Shown: one piece after another, positions 18,913 to 28,488 of the stretch
Numbering within the stretch: the stretch's first letter is position 1
Layout: each line of letters begins with the position of its first letter
Assembly (NCBI GenBank): GCA_900471605.1
Contig: UCEY01000025.1
Span: forward strand, 186,001 to 250,000
DNA length: 64,000 bases
DNA from: Hyphomicrobiales bacterium
GTDB lineage: Bacteria > Pseudomonadota > Alphaproteobacteria > Rhizobiales > Rhizobiaceae
Direction of reading: 5' to 3'
The notes under the pieces: model-generated
Seen by the model: only the letters and a program-made list of their open reading frames with translations
What the model was told of the DNA's origin: nothing
Database searches by the model: none
Position numbers and translations under genes: made by a program

Positions 18913-19920
18913 ATGAGGAAACTGCTTCTTACGACGACTGCAATTGCATTCGCCTGCTCGGCAGCGGCGCCGGCCTTTGCCGAGTACAATTCGAGAAACA
19001 TCCGTGTTTCCAACGGCATCAATCAGGATCACCCGGTCGGCAACGGCCTGAAGGCGGTCGACGAGTGCCTTCAGCAGAAATCCGGCGGCAAGATGAAGAT
19101 CACCGCCTTCTGGGGCGGTGCGCTGGGCGGCGACCTGCAGGCCACCCAGGCCCTGCGCTCCGGCGTTCAGGAAGCGGTGATCTCGTCGTCCTCCCCGCTC
19201 GTCGGCATCGTGCCGGCGCTCGGCGTGTTCGACCTGCCGTTCCTGTTCGCGACGCCGCAGGAAGCCGACGCCGTGCTTGACGGCGACTACGGCCAGATGA
19301 TGAACAAGAAGCTCGAAGCGGCTGGCCTCGTCAATCTCGCCTACTGGGAAAACGGCTTCCGCAACCTGTCCAACTCCGTCCGTCCCGTCACCAAGTGGGA
19401 AGACTTTTCGGGGATGAAGGTTCGCGTCATGCAGAACAACATCTTCCTGGACACGTTCCAGAACCTCGGCGCCAACGCCACCCCGATGGCTTTCGGCGAG
19501 GTCTTCTCCGCTCTGGAAACCAAGGCGATCGACGCCCAGGAAAACCCCTACGTGACGATCGACACCTCGAAATTCTACGAGGTGCAGAAATATGTAACGG
19601 CGACGAACCACGCCTATACGCCGTTCCTCTTCCTGTTCTCGAAGGCGATCTTCGACAGCTACACGAAGGATGAGCAGGCGGCCCTGAAGGAATGCGCCGC
19701 AATCGGCCGCGACGTGGAACGCAAGGTCCTTCGCGAGCTGAACCAGAAGTCGCTCGACAAGATCAAGGCGGCCGGCCTGCAGGTCAACGAACTCTCCGCG
19801 GAAGAGCAGACCCGCATCCGCGAGAAGTCGAAGGTCGTCTATGAGAAGCACAAGGCGGCGATCGGTGCCGACGTGGTCGACGGGATGATCGCCAAACTGA
19901 CCGAGATCCGCAAGAAGTAG
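18913..19920 (+). CDS. dctP: TRAP transporter substrate-binding protein (DctP)
   Basis: A 335-residue periplasmic receptor. The signal peptide MRKLLLTTTAIAFACSAAAP ends in AFA about residue 23. The mature protein has DctP features: GGALGGDLQATQALRSG, DLPFLFATPQEADAV, and KVRVMQNN with the conserved Arg that pairs with the carboxylate of the ligand, then ETKAIDAQENPY. ATG 18913 follows GGGAGGATAAA. It captures an organic acid for DctQM. Carboxylate binding is a family property; identity of the acid (glucuronate, galacturonate or similar) is inferred from the surroundings. A strong terminator follows. Confidence 0.94.
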   Translation: MRKLLLTTTAIAFACSAAAPAFAEYNSRNIRVSNGINQDHPVGNGLKAVDECLQQKSGGKMKITAFWGGALGGDLQATQALRSGVQEAVISSSSPLVGIVPALGVFDLPFLFATPQEADAVLDGDYGQMMNKKLEAAGLVNLAYWENGFRNLSNSVRPVTKWEDFSGMKVRVMQNNIFLDTFQNLGANATPMAFGEVFSALETKAIDAQENPYVTIDTSKFYEVQKYVTATNHAYTPFLFLFSKAIFDSYTKDEQAALKECAAIGRDVERKVLRELNQKSLDKIKAAGLQVNELSAEEQTRIREKSKVVYEKHKAAIGADVVDGMIAKLTEIRKK

Positions 19921-19956
19921 GTCGAAGCTTCGCGCGACCGCGTCGTCCGCGATTGG

Positions 19957-19986
19957 AAAGCCCGCGAAGTGATCGCGGGCTTTTTT
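19957..19986 (+). terminator. Rho-independent terminator after the TRAP operon
   Basis: A perfect 11-bp stem, AAAGCCCGCGA (19957-19967) and TCGCGGGCTTT (19973-19983), with a 5-base loop and a run of T through 19986 on the plus strand. It ends the dctQMP transcript just before the convergent EamA gene. Confidence 0.9.
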
Positions 19987-19987
19987 C

Positions 19988-20902
19988 TTATTCGGGTATG
20001 GCGGGCAGGACGCTCTGGCTTTTCTTGAGCGCCTGTTCGCGGATGAAGATGAAGAGGCCGGAAGCGACGATCAGAGCTGCCCCGACCATCATGCCAAGCC
20101 GCGGCATGTCGCCGAAAAACATCCAGCCGAAGATCACGGCCCAGAGCAGCAGCGTATATTGAAGCGGCGCGACGGTTGCCGCGTCGGAGATCTTGAGAGC
20201 GCGGTTGACCAGCATATGTGCCGCCATGGCGACGATGCCGAGCAGCCCCAGCAGAAGAAGGTCGCGGCTGGATGCGATCGGCGACCAATCCACCGGCGCG
20301 AAGGCGAGGCCTGCAATGCCGGCACCCATGACCTGAAAGAAAACCAGCGTGCTGTCCGGCGTGCCGCGCAGGAACCGCCCGGAAATCATCATGAAGGCGA
20401 ACGCCGCGCTGCCGACGATCGAGATCACGGCGGGCAGGCTGAACATGGCGCTCGACGGTTCGAGCGTGATGATGACGCCGACGAAACCCACCGCAATTGC
20501 CGTCCAGCGCCGCCATCCCACCTTTTCGCCGAGCAGGAAGGGCGAGCACGCCGCAACATAGATCGGCGCCGCCAGCCAATAGGTCATCACGTCGGCGAGC
20601 GGCAGATACATGACTGCATAATAGAAGCAGAACACTTCGGCGGTCGAAAACGCCACGCGGAAGAACTGCATTCCGGGTCGTTCGACCCTGAGCAGATTGC
20701 CGAGGCCGGCCTTCCAGACCATCGGAACGAGGATGATCAGCGCCGCAAGGCTGCGGATCAGGATAACCTGGCCAAGCCCGTAACTTGCGACCAGCCATTT
20801 TCCCATGGCGTCGTTCAAGGCAAACATCAGCATGCCGAGAAGCATCAGCATCGGGCCGGTCATGCTCGCGGTCCTGAGCACGGTCGCCGAAGATATGTTC
20901 AT
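19988..20902 (-). CDS. EamA/DMT-family membrane transporter
   Basis: A 304-residue inner-membrane protein with ten predicted helices arranged as two EamA repeats (about 15-145 and 155-290); FRVAFSTAEVFCFYYAVMYLP and the second-repeat ATVAPLQYTLLLWAVIFGW are typical. The family exports or imports small metabolites by antiport. ATG 20902 is 12 bp downstream of the enolase-family gene's stop, so the two form an operon, which suggests it moves the substrate or product of that enzyme. Direction and ligand cannot be told from sequence. Confidence 0.9.
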   Translation of the reverse strand: MNISSATVLRTASMTGPMLMLLGMLMFALNDAMGKWLVASYGLGQVILIRSLAALIILVPMVWKAGLGNLLRVERPGMQFFRVAFSTAEVFCFYYAVMYLPLADVMTYWLAAPIYVAACSPFLLGEKVGWRRWTAIAVGFVGVIITLEPSSAMFSLPAVISIVGSAAFAFMMISGRFLRGTPDSTLVFFQVMGAGIAGLAFAPVDWSPIASSRDLLLLGLLGIVAMAAHMLVNRALKISDAATVAPLQYTLLLWAVIFGWMFFGDMPRLGMMVGAALIVASGLFIFIREQALKKSQSVLPAIPE

Positions 20903-20914
20903 TTCGATTGTACC

Positions 20915-22117
20915 TTAGAGGATGGAGGCGTCCGACGTCCGCCGGCTGACGGTGAAGGCGCGATCAAGTTCCGGATTGAGCTCCATGCCGAGGCCCGGGC
21001 CGGGCGGTACGGTGATCATGCCGTTATTGACTTCCGGCAAGGCCGTCACGAGATCCCGATACCACGTCTTGTAGAACGCACGCACGCTCTCCTGCACCAA
21101 CGCATTCGGCGCGTTGAGGGACAAATGGGTCGATGCGCAAAGAACGACCGGGCCGGTGCAGTCATGCGGCGCGACCGGCAAGTGCCAGGTCTCCGCCATG
21201 GACGCGATCTTGCGGGCCTCAGAAAGGCCGCCGCACCAGGAAATGTCGAGCATGACGATGCCGGCGACGCCGGTTTCCAGGTAGTCGCGAAAACCCCAGC
21301 GGGTCGCGAGCGTCTCGGAGGCCGAGATTGGCGCCGGCGACACCTCCGCATACCGTTTCAGGCTCGACAGGCTGTCCATCTTGATCGGATCTTCATGCCA
21401 GAAGGTCTCATACGGTGTCAGGGCCTTGGCGATCTGCATGGCCGGCAGGAGCTGCCACATCGAGTGGAATTCCACCATGATGTCCATCCGGTCGCCGACG
21501 GCCCTGCGGATCTTCTCGAAAGGCTGGAGGGCAAGCTTCAGTTCCGGCACCGGAATATACTGGCCTTTCGTCCTTTCCGCGGCGGCGTCGAAAGGCCAGA
21601 TCTTCATCGCCGTAATGCCTTCTTCGAGCAGCGATTCGGCCAGTTCGTCGGCGCGGTGCAGGAAACCGTTCAGGTCATCATAGGCGATACCGCCGCTCAG
21701 GCCGTAGTTGGCGGTCGTCTGGCCCGTCGCCTTCTTGATGTATTCCGTACCAGCGCAGGTATTGTAGGTGCGAATTTCCCGGCGGCTGAAGCCACCCAGC
21801 AACTGGGCGATCGGCTGGTCGGTGACCTTTCCGAAAATATCCCACAGCGCGATGTCGAATGCCGAATTGCCCCGCATTTCCGCTCCTGAAGAGCGAAAGC
21901 CGACATAGCCGACCAGTTCCTGGGCAAGAAGATCGATCTGGAGGGGATCGCGGCCGATGACCCGGGGGGCAATATACTCGTGGATGTAGCTCTCCACGGT
22001 TTCGGCCCCGAAGAAGGTTTCGCCGAGGCCGGTAATTCCCTCATCAGTGTGGACGAGAACCCACAACAGGTTCGTGCGCTCCGCAACGCGCACAGTTTCA
22101 AGCTTGGTGATTTTCAT
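20915..22117 (-). CDS. Enolase-superfamily (mandelate racemase/muconate lactonizing type) dehydratase
   Basis: A 400-residue enolase-superfamily enzyme. Metal ligands are placed as Glu in MVEFHS (an Asp in most members), Glu in WHEDPI and Glu in SASETL, with His in APHDCTGP. The barrel's KxK position reads ITAMKIWPF, with one Lys kept. A His two residues after the first ligand (EFHS) resembles the mannonate/gluconate dehydratase-like group, so acid-sugar dehydration is likely. It shares little close similarity with the enzyme at 1.6-2.8 kb, so it is not a recent duplicate. ATG 22117 follows GGGAGGAAAC. A FadR-type palindrome lies 40 bp upstream, and an EamA transporter follows in the operon. 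Confidence 0.88.
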   Translation of the reverse strand: MKITKLETVRVAERTNLLWVLVHTDEGITGLGETFFGAETVESYIHEYIAPRVIGRDPLQIDLLAQELVGYVGFRSSGAEMRGNSAFDIALWDIFGKVTDQPIAQLLGGFSRREIRTYNTCAGTEYIKKATGQTTANYGLSGGIAYDDLNGFLHRADELAESLLEEGITAMKIWPFDAAAERTKGQYIPVPELKLALQPFEKIRRAVGDRMDIMVEFHSMWQLLPAMQIAKALTPYETFWHEDPIKMDSLSSLKRYAEVSPAPISASETLATRWGFRDYLETGVAGIVMLDISWCGGLSEARKIASMAETWHLPVAPHDCTGPVVLCASTHLSLNAPNALVQESVRAFYKTWYRDLVTALPEVNNGMITVPPGPGLGMELNPELDRAFTVSRRTSDASIL

Positions 22118-22157
22118 GTTTCCTCCCTTGGCGAATTCAATCACAGGTCATGATCTT

Positions 22158-22168
22158 TGGTAAGACCA
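22158..22168. promoter_or_regulatory. FadR/GntR-type operator upstream of enolase-family/EamA operon
   Basis: TGGTAAGACCA is a perfect TGGT-N3-ACCA palindrome, an exact match to the FadR-subfamily consensus TNGTNNNACNA. It lies 41 bp upstream of the enolase-family start codon, suiting repression by one of the two GntR proteins in the window or another one elsewhere. Confidence 0.6.
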
Positions 22169-22360
22169 GACGTTGTATTTCTCGCCACAGGACAGGCGTC
22201 GAGACCGGGTCGCTTGGGAGAAGCCGCAGCGCCCCGTCGTCCGTTCGCCGAGACGGCGGAAACCGCGACCGCTCGCTTCGGTTCAAGCGACCGGCTTCAG
22301 TTTCATGAATTCAGTGGCACCGAGAAAAAGGTTCCGGGCAGCACAACCGCACACCGGTAT

Positions 22361-23275
22361 CTACCGGCGCGAAGCGGGCAGCCCGTAGATCTTCTCGATA
22401 TCGTCCAGCATCAGGTTCGCGGCGAGAATGCCGCCGGCCGTGTTCCAGACCGCGTCGCTGACGACGCCGACCTTGTTTGCCTTGACGACCGCCAGGTTCT
22501 TCCACAGCGCGTCGGATGTCCAGTCGGCAGCAGCGGCAGCCGTCTTTCCGTCCCCGGTATCGTAGACGAGGTAGAAAAGCCGGTCGCCTTCGAATTCCGA
22601 AATACGTTCCTTGGTCACCTCGTCGGCAAACTCCATGCGGTCCTGGTTCGCGGGCCGCGCGAAGCCGACCTGGCTCAACACGTTGCCGGCAAAGGTGTCC
22701 TTCAGAAGGATGCGGGTACGGCCGGGCATGAAGCGCACCAGCGAGATCTTTTCCGCCTTCTTCTCCCCCAGCGCCTTGCTGATCGCCGCAACGCGGTCGT
22801 CATAGGCCTTGAAGGCGGATTCCGCCTCGGGCAGCCTGCCGACAGCGGTCGCGTAAAGCTTCATATTGCCTTTCCAGTCGCTTCTGATCCGTTCGGTCAG
22901 CACCGTGGGTGCGATAGCCGAGAGCTGCGAATAGATCTTTTCCTGCCTGAACTTGGTTCCGAGGATGAGATCAGGCTCGAGCGAGGCGATGAGCTCGAGG
23001 TTGACCGCCGATTCGTCGCCGACGACGGTCACGCCGTCCATCTGCCTGGCGATATGATCGTACCAGGGATTGCCGAGCCAGGAACGAACCGCACCAACCG
23101 GCTTGATGCCGATGGCCAGCAGAGCTTCGGTACCCTCGTTGGTCAGAATGACGACCCTCTTGGGCGCTTCCGGTACGTCGGCTGTGCCCATCGCATGGGT
23201 GACATCGCGTGCATTCGCGGCGGTGAGGAAAAACACGGACAGGAACGCCGCGAACAGGACAGATTTGATACGCAC
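22361..23275 (-). CDS. Iron-chelate ABC transporter substrate-binding protein
   Basis: A periplasmic binding protein of the FecB/FhuD class, about 304 residues from GTG 23275. The signal peptide is RIKSVLFAAFLSVFFLTAANA. The mature part starts VTHAMGTADVPEAPKRVVILTNEGTEAL, the usual first strand of siderophore-binding proteins, with a later NLELIASLEPDLIL. GTG 23275 (GAGG 5 bp upstream) puts the signal peptide at the start; the in-frame ATG at 23314 would add 13 residues. It is divergent from the permease/ATPase genes it presumably serves, with only about 85 bp between. The chelate is unknown. Confidence 0.87.
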   Translation of the reverse strand: MRIKSVLFAAFLSVFFLTAANARDVTHAMGTADVPEAPKRVVILTNEGTEALLAIGIKPVGAVRSWLGNPWYDHIARQMDGVTVVGDESAVNLELIASLEPDLILGTKFRQEKIYSQLSAIAPTVLTERIRSDWKGNMKLYATAVGRLPEAESAFKAYDDRVAAISKALGEKKAEKISLVRFMPGRTRILLKDTFAGNVLSQVGFARPANQDRMEFADEVTKERISEFEGDRLFYLVYDTGDGKTAAAAADWTSDALWKNLAVVKANKVGVVSDAVWNTAGGILAANLMLDDIEKIYGLPASRR

Positions 23276-23360
23276 ACACGCCTCGAACTTGACAAATGAA
23301 TGATTTCCAACCAATCGGTCGGGCCGCTAAGATGACGGACATTATCCACTTAAAGTCAAG

Positions 23361-24377
23361 TTGAAACTCGTGCGCCCGATTGCCATCCCCACGTCTTCCC
23401 GCCCGGCGATATCGCTGACGATCGCACTGTGGGTCACGTTGACGATGGTCATTCTGGCGAGCATTGCACTGGGATACCGGCAATATTGGCCGTCGGCGAT
23501 ATGGAGGGCGATCTTCGCCTTCGATGGATCGGAAAGCGCCGTCGTCATCACCACGCTGCGCATTCCCCGTGCCCTTCTGGCACCCCTCGTCGGAGCGGCG
23601 CTCGGCGTCGCCGGCGTCCTGACGCAGACGCTTGCGCGCAACCGGATCGCCTCTCCCGACACGCTCGGCATCAATGCGGGCGCGGCTCTGGCGGTGGTGG
23701 CTTCGAGCGTGTGGTTCGGGGTGGGCTCGATTGCCGGCATGTCGGTGGCGGCGATATCCGGCGCGCTCGCCACCAGCCTGCTCGTGTTCGGAGTCGCTGC
23801 AAGCTCTGGAGGATTCTCGCCGATCCGGATCGTGCTGGTCGGCGTCACCGTCGGTGGGCTGGGATATTCGATCGTCCAGATCATCCTCACCACCAACGAA
23901 GCCCAGCTCAAGGAGCTGCTGTTCTGGCTGACGGGTTCGTTTGCGGATCGCCCGATCTCATTTGCGATCGGCGGTGCGCCCGTGGTCCTCGTCGGACTGA
24001 TGGTCGCCTGGATGCTGGCGCAGCCCCTCGACGCGTTGCAGGCCGACGATACGACGGCGGCAAATCTCGGTGTTCCGCTCGCCGTCGTGCGGTGGTCCGG
24101 GTTCCTGACTGTGTCCCTGTTGACGGGTGCCAGCGTCTGCATGGCCGGCCCGGTCGGCTTCGTGGGTTTCGTGGTTCCCCATGTCGCAAGACGGTTCGTC
24201 GGCCTTGGCCATCGCCGCCTGATCATCACCTCGGCATTGATCGGGGCAATCTATGCAACGACGGCCGACGTGCTTGCACGGTTTATCATCTATCCTGCCG
24301 AAGCTCCGGTCGGCGCAATCACCTCGACCGTCGGCGGCACCGTCCTGCTGATCCTTCTGAAGCGGAGGGTGGCATGA
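23361..24377 (+). CDS. Iron-chelate ABC transporter permease (FecCD family)
   Basis: A 338-residue inner-membrane permease with about nine helices. Family marks include RIPRALLAPLVGAALGVAGVLTQT, NRIASPDTLGINAGAAL and GPVGFVGFVVPHVARR, the region that contacts the ATPase. TTG 23361 is the start given, with GTG 23370 as an alternative; neither has a strong Shine-Dalgarno. First gene of a three-gene operon with tight overlaps (next ATG overlaps its stop). Works with the second permease as a heterodimer to pass the ferric chelate. Confidence 0.9.
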   Translation: MKLVRPIAIPTSSRPAISLTIALWVTLTMVILASIALGYRQYWPSAIWRAIFAFDGSESAVVITTLRIPRALLAPLVGAALGVAGVLTQTLARNRIASPDTLGINAGAALAVVASSVWFGVGSIAGMSVAAISGALATSLLVFGVAASSGGFSPIRIVLVGVTVGGLGYSIVQIILTTNEAQLKELLFWLTGSFADRPISFAIGGAPVVLVGLMVAWMLAQPLDALQADDTTAANLGVPLAVVRWSGFLTVSLLTGASVCMAGPVGFVGFVVPHVARRFVGLGHRRLIITSALIGAIYATTADVLARFIIYPAEAPVGAITSTVGGTVLLILLKRRVA

Positions 24378-25405
24378 CCATGCCTGCCCGCGCGCTTGCC
24401 TCTTCCAGAGCTCCCTTCGTTCTCGTCGCGATCGTTCTTCTCTTCGTGCTGCTTGCCTCGACCGGCGTCGCATTCGGGTCCACCTGGATCCCGTTAAGCC
24501 AGGTATGGGACGTGCTTCTGGGGGCTGAAATCCGTGGCAAGACCGTGATCATCCTGCAGTTTCGCCTGCCCCGGGTGGTGATCGCCGCGCTTGCGGGCGG
24601 AGGTTTCGCCGTCGCCGGATATCTTCTCCAGCGGGTCACCCGCAATGACCTTGCTTCGCCGGGCATTCTGGGCGTCGTCGACGGTGCGGCTCTGGCGGTG
24701 GTGTGTTTCCTTGCCGCACTGTCGAACGAGTCCAACGCTCTCGTCACGTCGATCGCCTACCAGCCAGTCGCGGCCGCCGCCGGATCGATCCTGGCCATCT
24801 TCGTCGTGTTCGCGTTCGCTGGCAGCCAGGCGGCGTCGGCGATCCGCCTGCTTCTCTTCGGCACGGCGGTCGCTGCCGTCCTGAAATCCCTGACGGTGAT
24901 CGCGATGCTGGTCGGCCCCGTCTATCAGGCGGGCCAGGCAGCGCGCTGGATCGCGGGCGCCGTCAACGAGATCAACTGGAACGAGATCCGCATCACCGCG
25001 ATGGGCATGCTGCCCCTGATGCTGATCGTTCTGATCGTCGCCCGAAAGCTGCCGCCGGCGGATCTCGACGAGACGTCGGCCCGGAGCGTAGGCCTCAACC
25101 TGCCGACCTTCCGCGTTCACATATTCGTCCTTGCGGCCGCGATTACCGCATTATCTGCCGCATTCGTCGGCGGTGTCGGCTTCATCGGCCTGATGGCGCC
25201 GCACCTTGCGCGCCGCCTGATCGGGCGGACGGTCCATTTGGGCCTAGTCGGCAGTTTTTTCATTGGGGCTTCGATGCTGGTTGGTGCGGACCTGATCGTC
25301 AGGTTGCTTTTTTCGCCGACGGAAGTGCCCGCCGGCACGGTTCCCGCCGTCATCGGCGCTCCCTATTTCCTCTATCTCCTGATGAGAAATCAGCGCCATG
25401 ACTGA
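24374..25405 (+). CDS. Iron-chelate ABC transporter permease (FecCD family)
   Basis: A 343-residue second FecCD permease. It shows RLPRVVIAALAGGGFAVAGYLLQ, NDLASPGILGVVDGAAL, a segment GGVGFIGLMAPHLARRLIG and the C-terminal EVPAGTVPAVIGAPYF. The ATG overlaps the preceding permease's stop by 4 bp (ATGA), and this gene overlaps the ATPase gene by 8 bp, so translation of the three is coupled. A much longer in-frame open stretch upstream runs inside the first permease gene and is not coding in this frame. Confidence 0.92.
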   Translation: MTMPARALASSRAPFVLVAIVLLFVLLASTGVAFGSTWIPLSQVWDVLLGAEIRGKTVIILQFRLPRVVIAALAGGGFAVAGYLLQRVTRNDLASPGILGVVDGAALAVVCFLAALSNESNALVTSIAYQPVAAAAGSILAIFVVFAFAGSQAASAIRLLLFGTAVAAVLKSLTVIAMLVGPVYQAGQAARWIAGAVNEINWNEIRITAMGMLPLMLIVLIVARKLPPADLDETSARSVGLNLPTFRVHIFVLAAAITALSAAFVGGVGFIGLMAPHLARRLIGRTVHLGLVGSFFIGASMLVGADLIVRLLFSPTEVPAGTVPAVIGAPYFLYLLMRNQRHD

Positions 25406-26231
25406 AGCGACGACCGAGGCGACCGCCACCCGGAACGCGGTGATATCGATCGAGGAACTGAGCCTCGACTACGGCAAGGTCAATGTCCTCCATTCCCTGT
25501 CGCTCACCATCCCGAGGGGCAAGATCACCGTCCTGGCGGGAGCGAACGGCTGCGGCAAGTCCACGCTGCTGCGAGCCATCCGCAGGCTCCACAAACCGAG
25601 CGGCGGACGGATTTTTCTGGAGGAGCTGAATATCCACGGCCTTGGCGAAAAGGCGCTCGCCAGGAAGATCGGCCTGCTTGCCCAAAGCCCTTCGGCACCG
25701 GAAGATATGACGGTGCAGGAACTGGTGCGCCTGGGCCGCTATCCGCATCAGACGCTGCTGCAGCCCTGGAGCGCCGGCGACACGGAGGCCATCGAGCAGG
25801 CGATGGCCGGTACGGGCGTCGGCGACCTACGCGACCGCAGGCTCGGCTCCCTGTCCGGCGGGCAGTTGCAACGCGCCTGGATCGCCATGGTGCTGGCGCA
25901 GGAGACGGACATCATCTGCCTGGACGAACCGGTCAACCATCTCGACCTCGCGCATCAGCTCGAATGCCTCGAACTGGTCCACCGGCTCAAGGAGCAGTTC
26001 GGCAGAACGGTCGTGCTGGTCCTGCATGACCTCAACCTCGCGGCGCGATATGGCGACACCCTGGTCTTCCTGCGTGGCGGCAAGATCGTTGCAACCGGCG
26101 CACCGGCCGACCTCGTTACCGAGGAACTTGTCGCCGACGTCTTCGGCGTGCAGGCGAGGATCATCACCGATCCCGTCCACGGCCGCCCGCTCTGCATCCC
26201 GCTCCGCCTTTCGGAAAGACAGTCTTCCTAG
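25398..26231 (+). CDS. Iron-chelate ABC transporter ATPase (FecE/FhuC family)
   Basis: A 277-residue ATPase. Walker A is GANGCGKSTLLR (about 49-60), the signature is LSGGQLQRAWIAM, Walker B is DIICLDEPVNHLD, and the switch His is in VLHDLNLAARYGD. The ending ITDPVHGRPLCIPL is typical of siderophore ATPases. It overlaps the second permease gene by 8 bp. It completes an SBP, two permeases and one ATPase set, unlike the Fhu genes at 50-53 kb, which lack an adjacent ATPase. Confidence 0.93.
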   Translation: MTEATTEATATRNAVISIEELSLDYGKVNVLHSLSLTIPRGKITVLAGANGCGKSTLLRAIRRLHKPSGGRIFLEELNIHGLGEKALARKIGLLAQSPSAPEDMTVQELVRLGRYPHQTLLQPWSAGDTEAIEQAMAGTGVGDLRDRRLGSLSGGQLQRAWIAMVLAQETDIICLDEPVNHLDLAHQLECLELVHRLKEQFGRTVVLVLHDLNLAARYGDTLVFLRGGKIVATGAPADLVTEELVADVFGVQARIITDPVHGRPLCIPLRLSERQSS

Positions 26232-26618
26232 TCAAAAACGCCAGATGCGCGGCTCGGAGCATGACGCCCGGACCGGAGCGTACTGCCGTCGCTTCGCGAG
26301 AGAAATATGAGTCGCGCTCACCGTTGACAAAATGTCGACAAAGTGATGACATATTCTTATAAAGGCGGGAGCGAAACAGGTGACGGAAAAACCGAAACAA
26401 ATTCGGGTCCGCCATGAACGGGAGGATAAACGGGTGCCGATTGGCTTGGCTCTCAGCCGCCGCCATGCCGAAAGCCATGGGCATGTTTCAGGCCCCGCTG
26501 CCGCTGCTTGCGCTTACACACAAATGCTGCCGGGGGCTGATGCCGGTTCCCGTTCGATGTCGGCTACCATCAATCCGGCGGTCTGTGCCGCCATCATCCG
26601 GTCAGGGAGCTTCCCCGA
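26232..26618. other. 387-bp region before the dipeptide-type ABC operon
   Basis: This gap holds a good sigma-70-type promoter at 26335-26363, a GACAaaaTGTC short palindrome around 26326-26336, and a small open frame (26434-26622) with a strong Shine-Dalgarno whose stop overlaps the next gene's start. Nothing else is recognised. Confidence 0.55.
26335..26363 (+). promoter_or_regulatory. Sigma-70-type promoter for the dipeptide-type ABC operon
   Basis: TCGACA (26335-26340), a 17-bp spacer, and TATAAA (26358-26363), each one base from consensus. Transcription would begin near 26370, about 250 bp before the ATPase gene, giving a long leader that includes the small open frame. The upstream TTGACA at 26324 has no matching -10 at 17 bp. 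Confidence 0.6.

Positions 26619-26622
<4 letters not shown>
26434..26622 (+). CDS. Possible small leader ORF (62 residues), unrecognised
   Basis: An open frame from GTG 26434 with GGAGG 8 bp upstream (26421-26425), stopping at TGA 26620-26622, which overlaps the GTG start of the transporter ATPase by 4 bp. The predicted peptide has Cys residues (AAAACAYTQ, PAVCAAII) but no known domain, signal peptide or membrane helix. The case rests only on the ribosome-binding site, the position inside the operon leader and the GTGA overlap. It could be a leader peptide coupling translation, or chance in a GC-rich leader. Confidence 0.3.
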
Positions 26623-28451
<1,829 letters not shown>

Positions 28452-28488
28452 CGATTTGACATTCGGTTTTTCAACAGGAGCAAAAACG

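Noticed and set aside
23276-23360. An iron box in the divergent gap of the 22-26 kb iron-chelate system
   Set aside because: No exact TGA-N9-TCA is present; the best is TGA-N9-TCC near 23331. TTGAC occurs on both strands, so promoters are possible, but no operator can be claimed.
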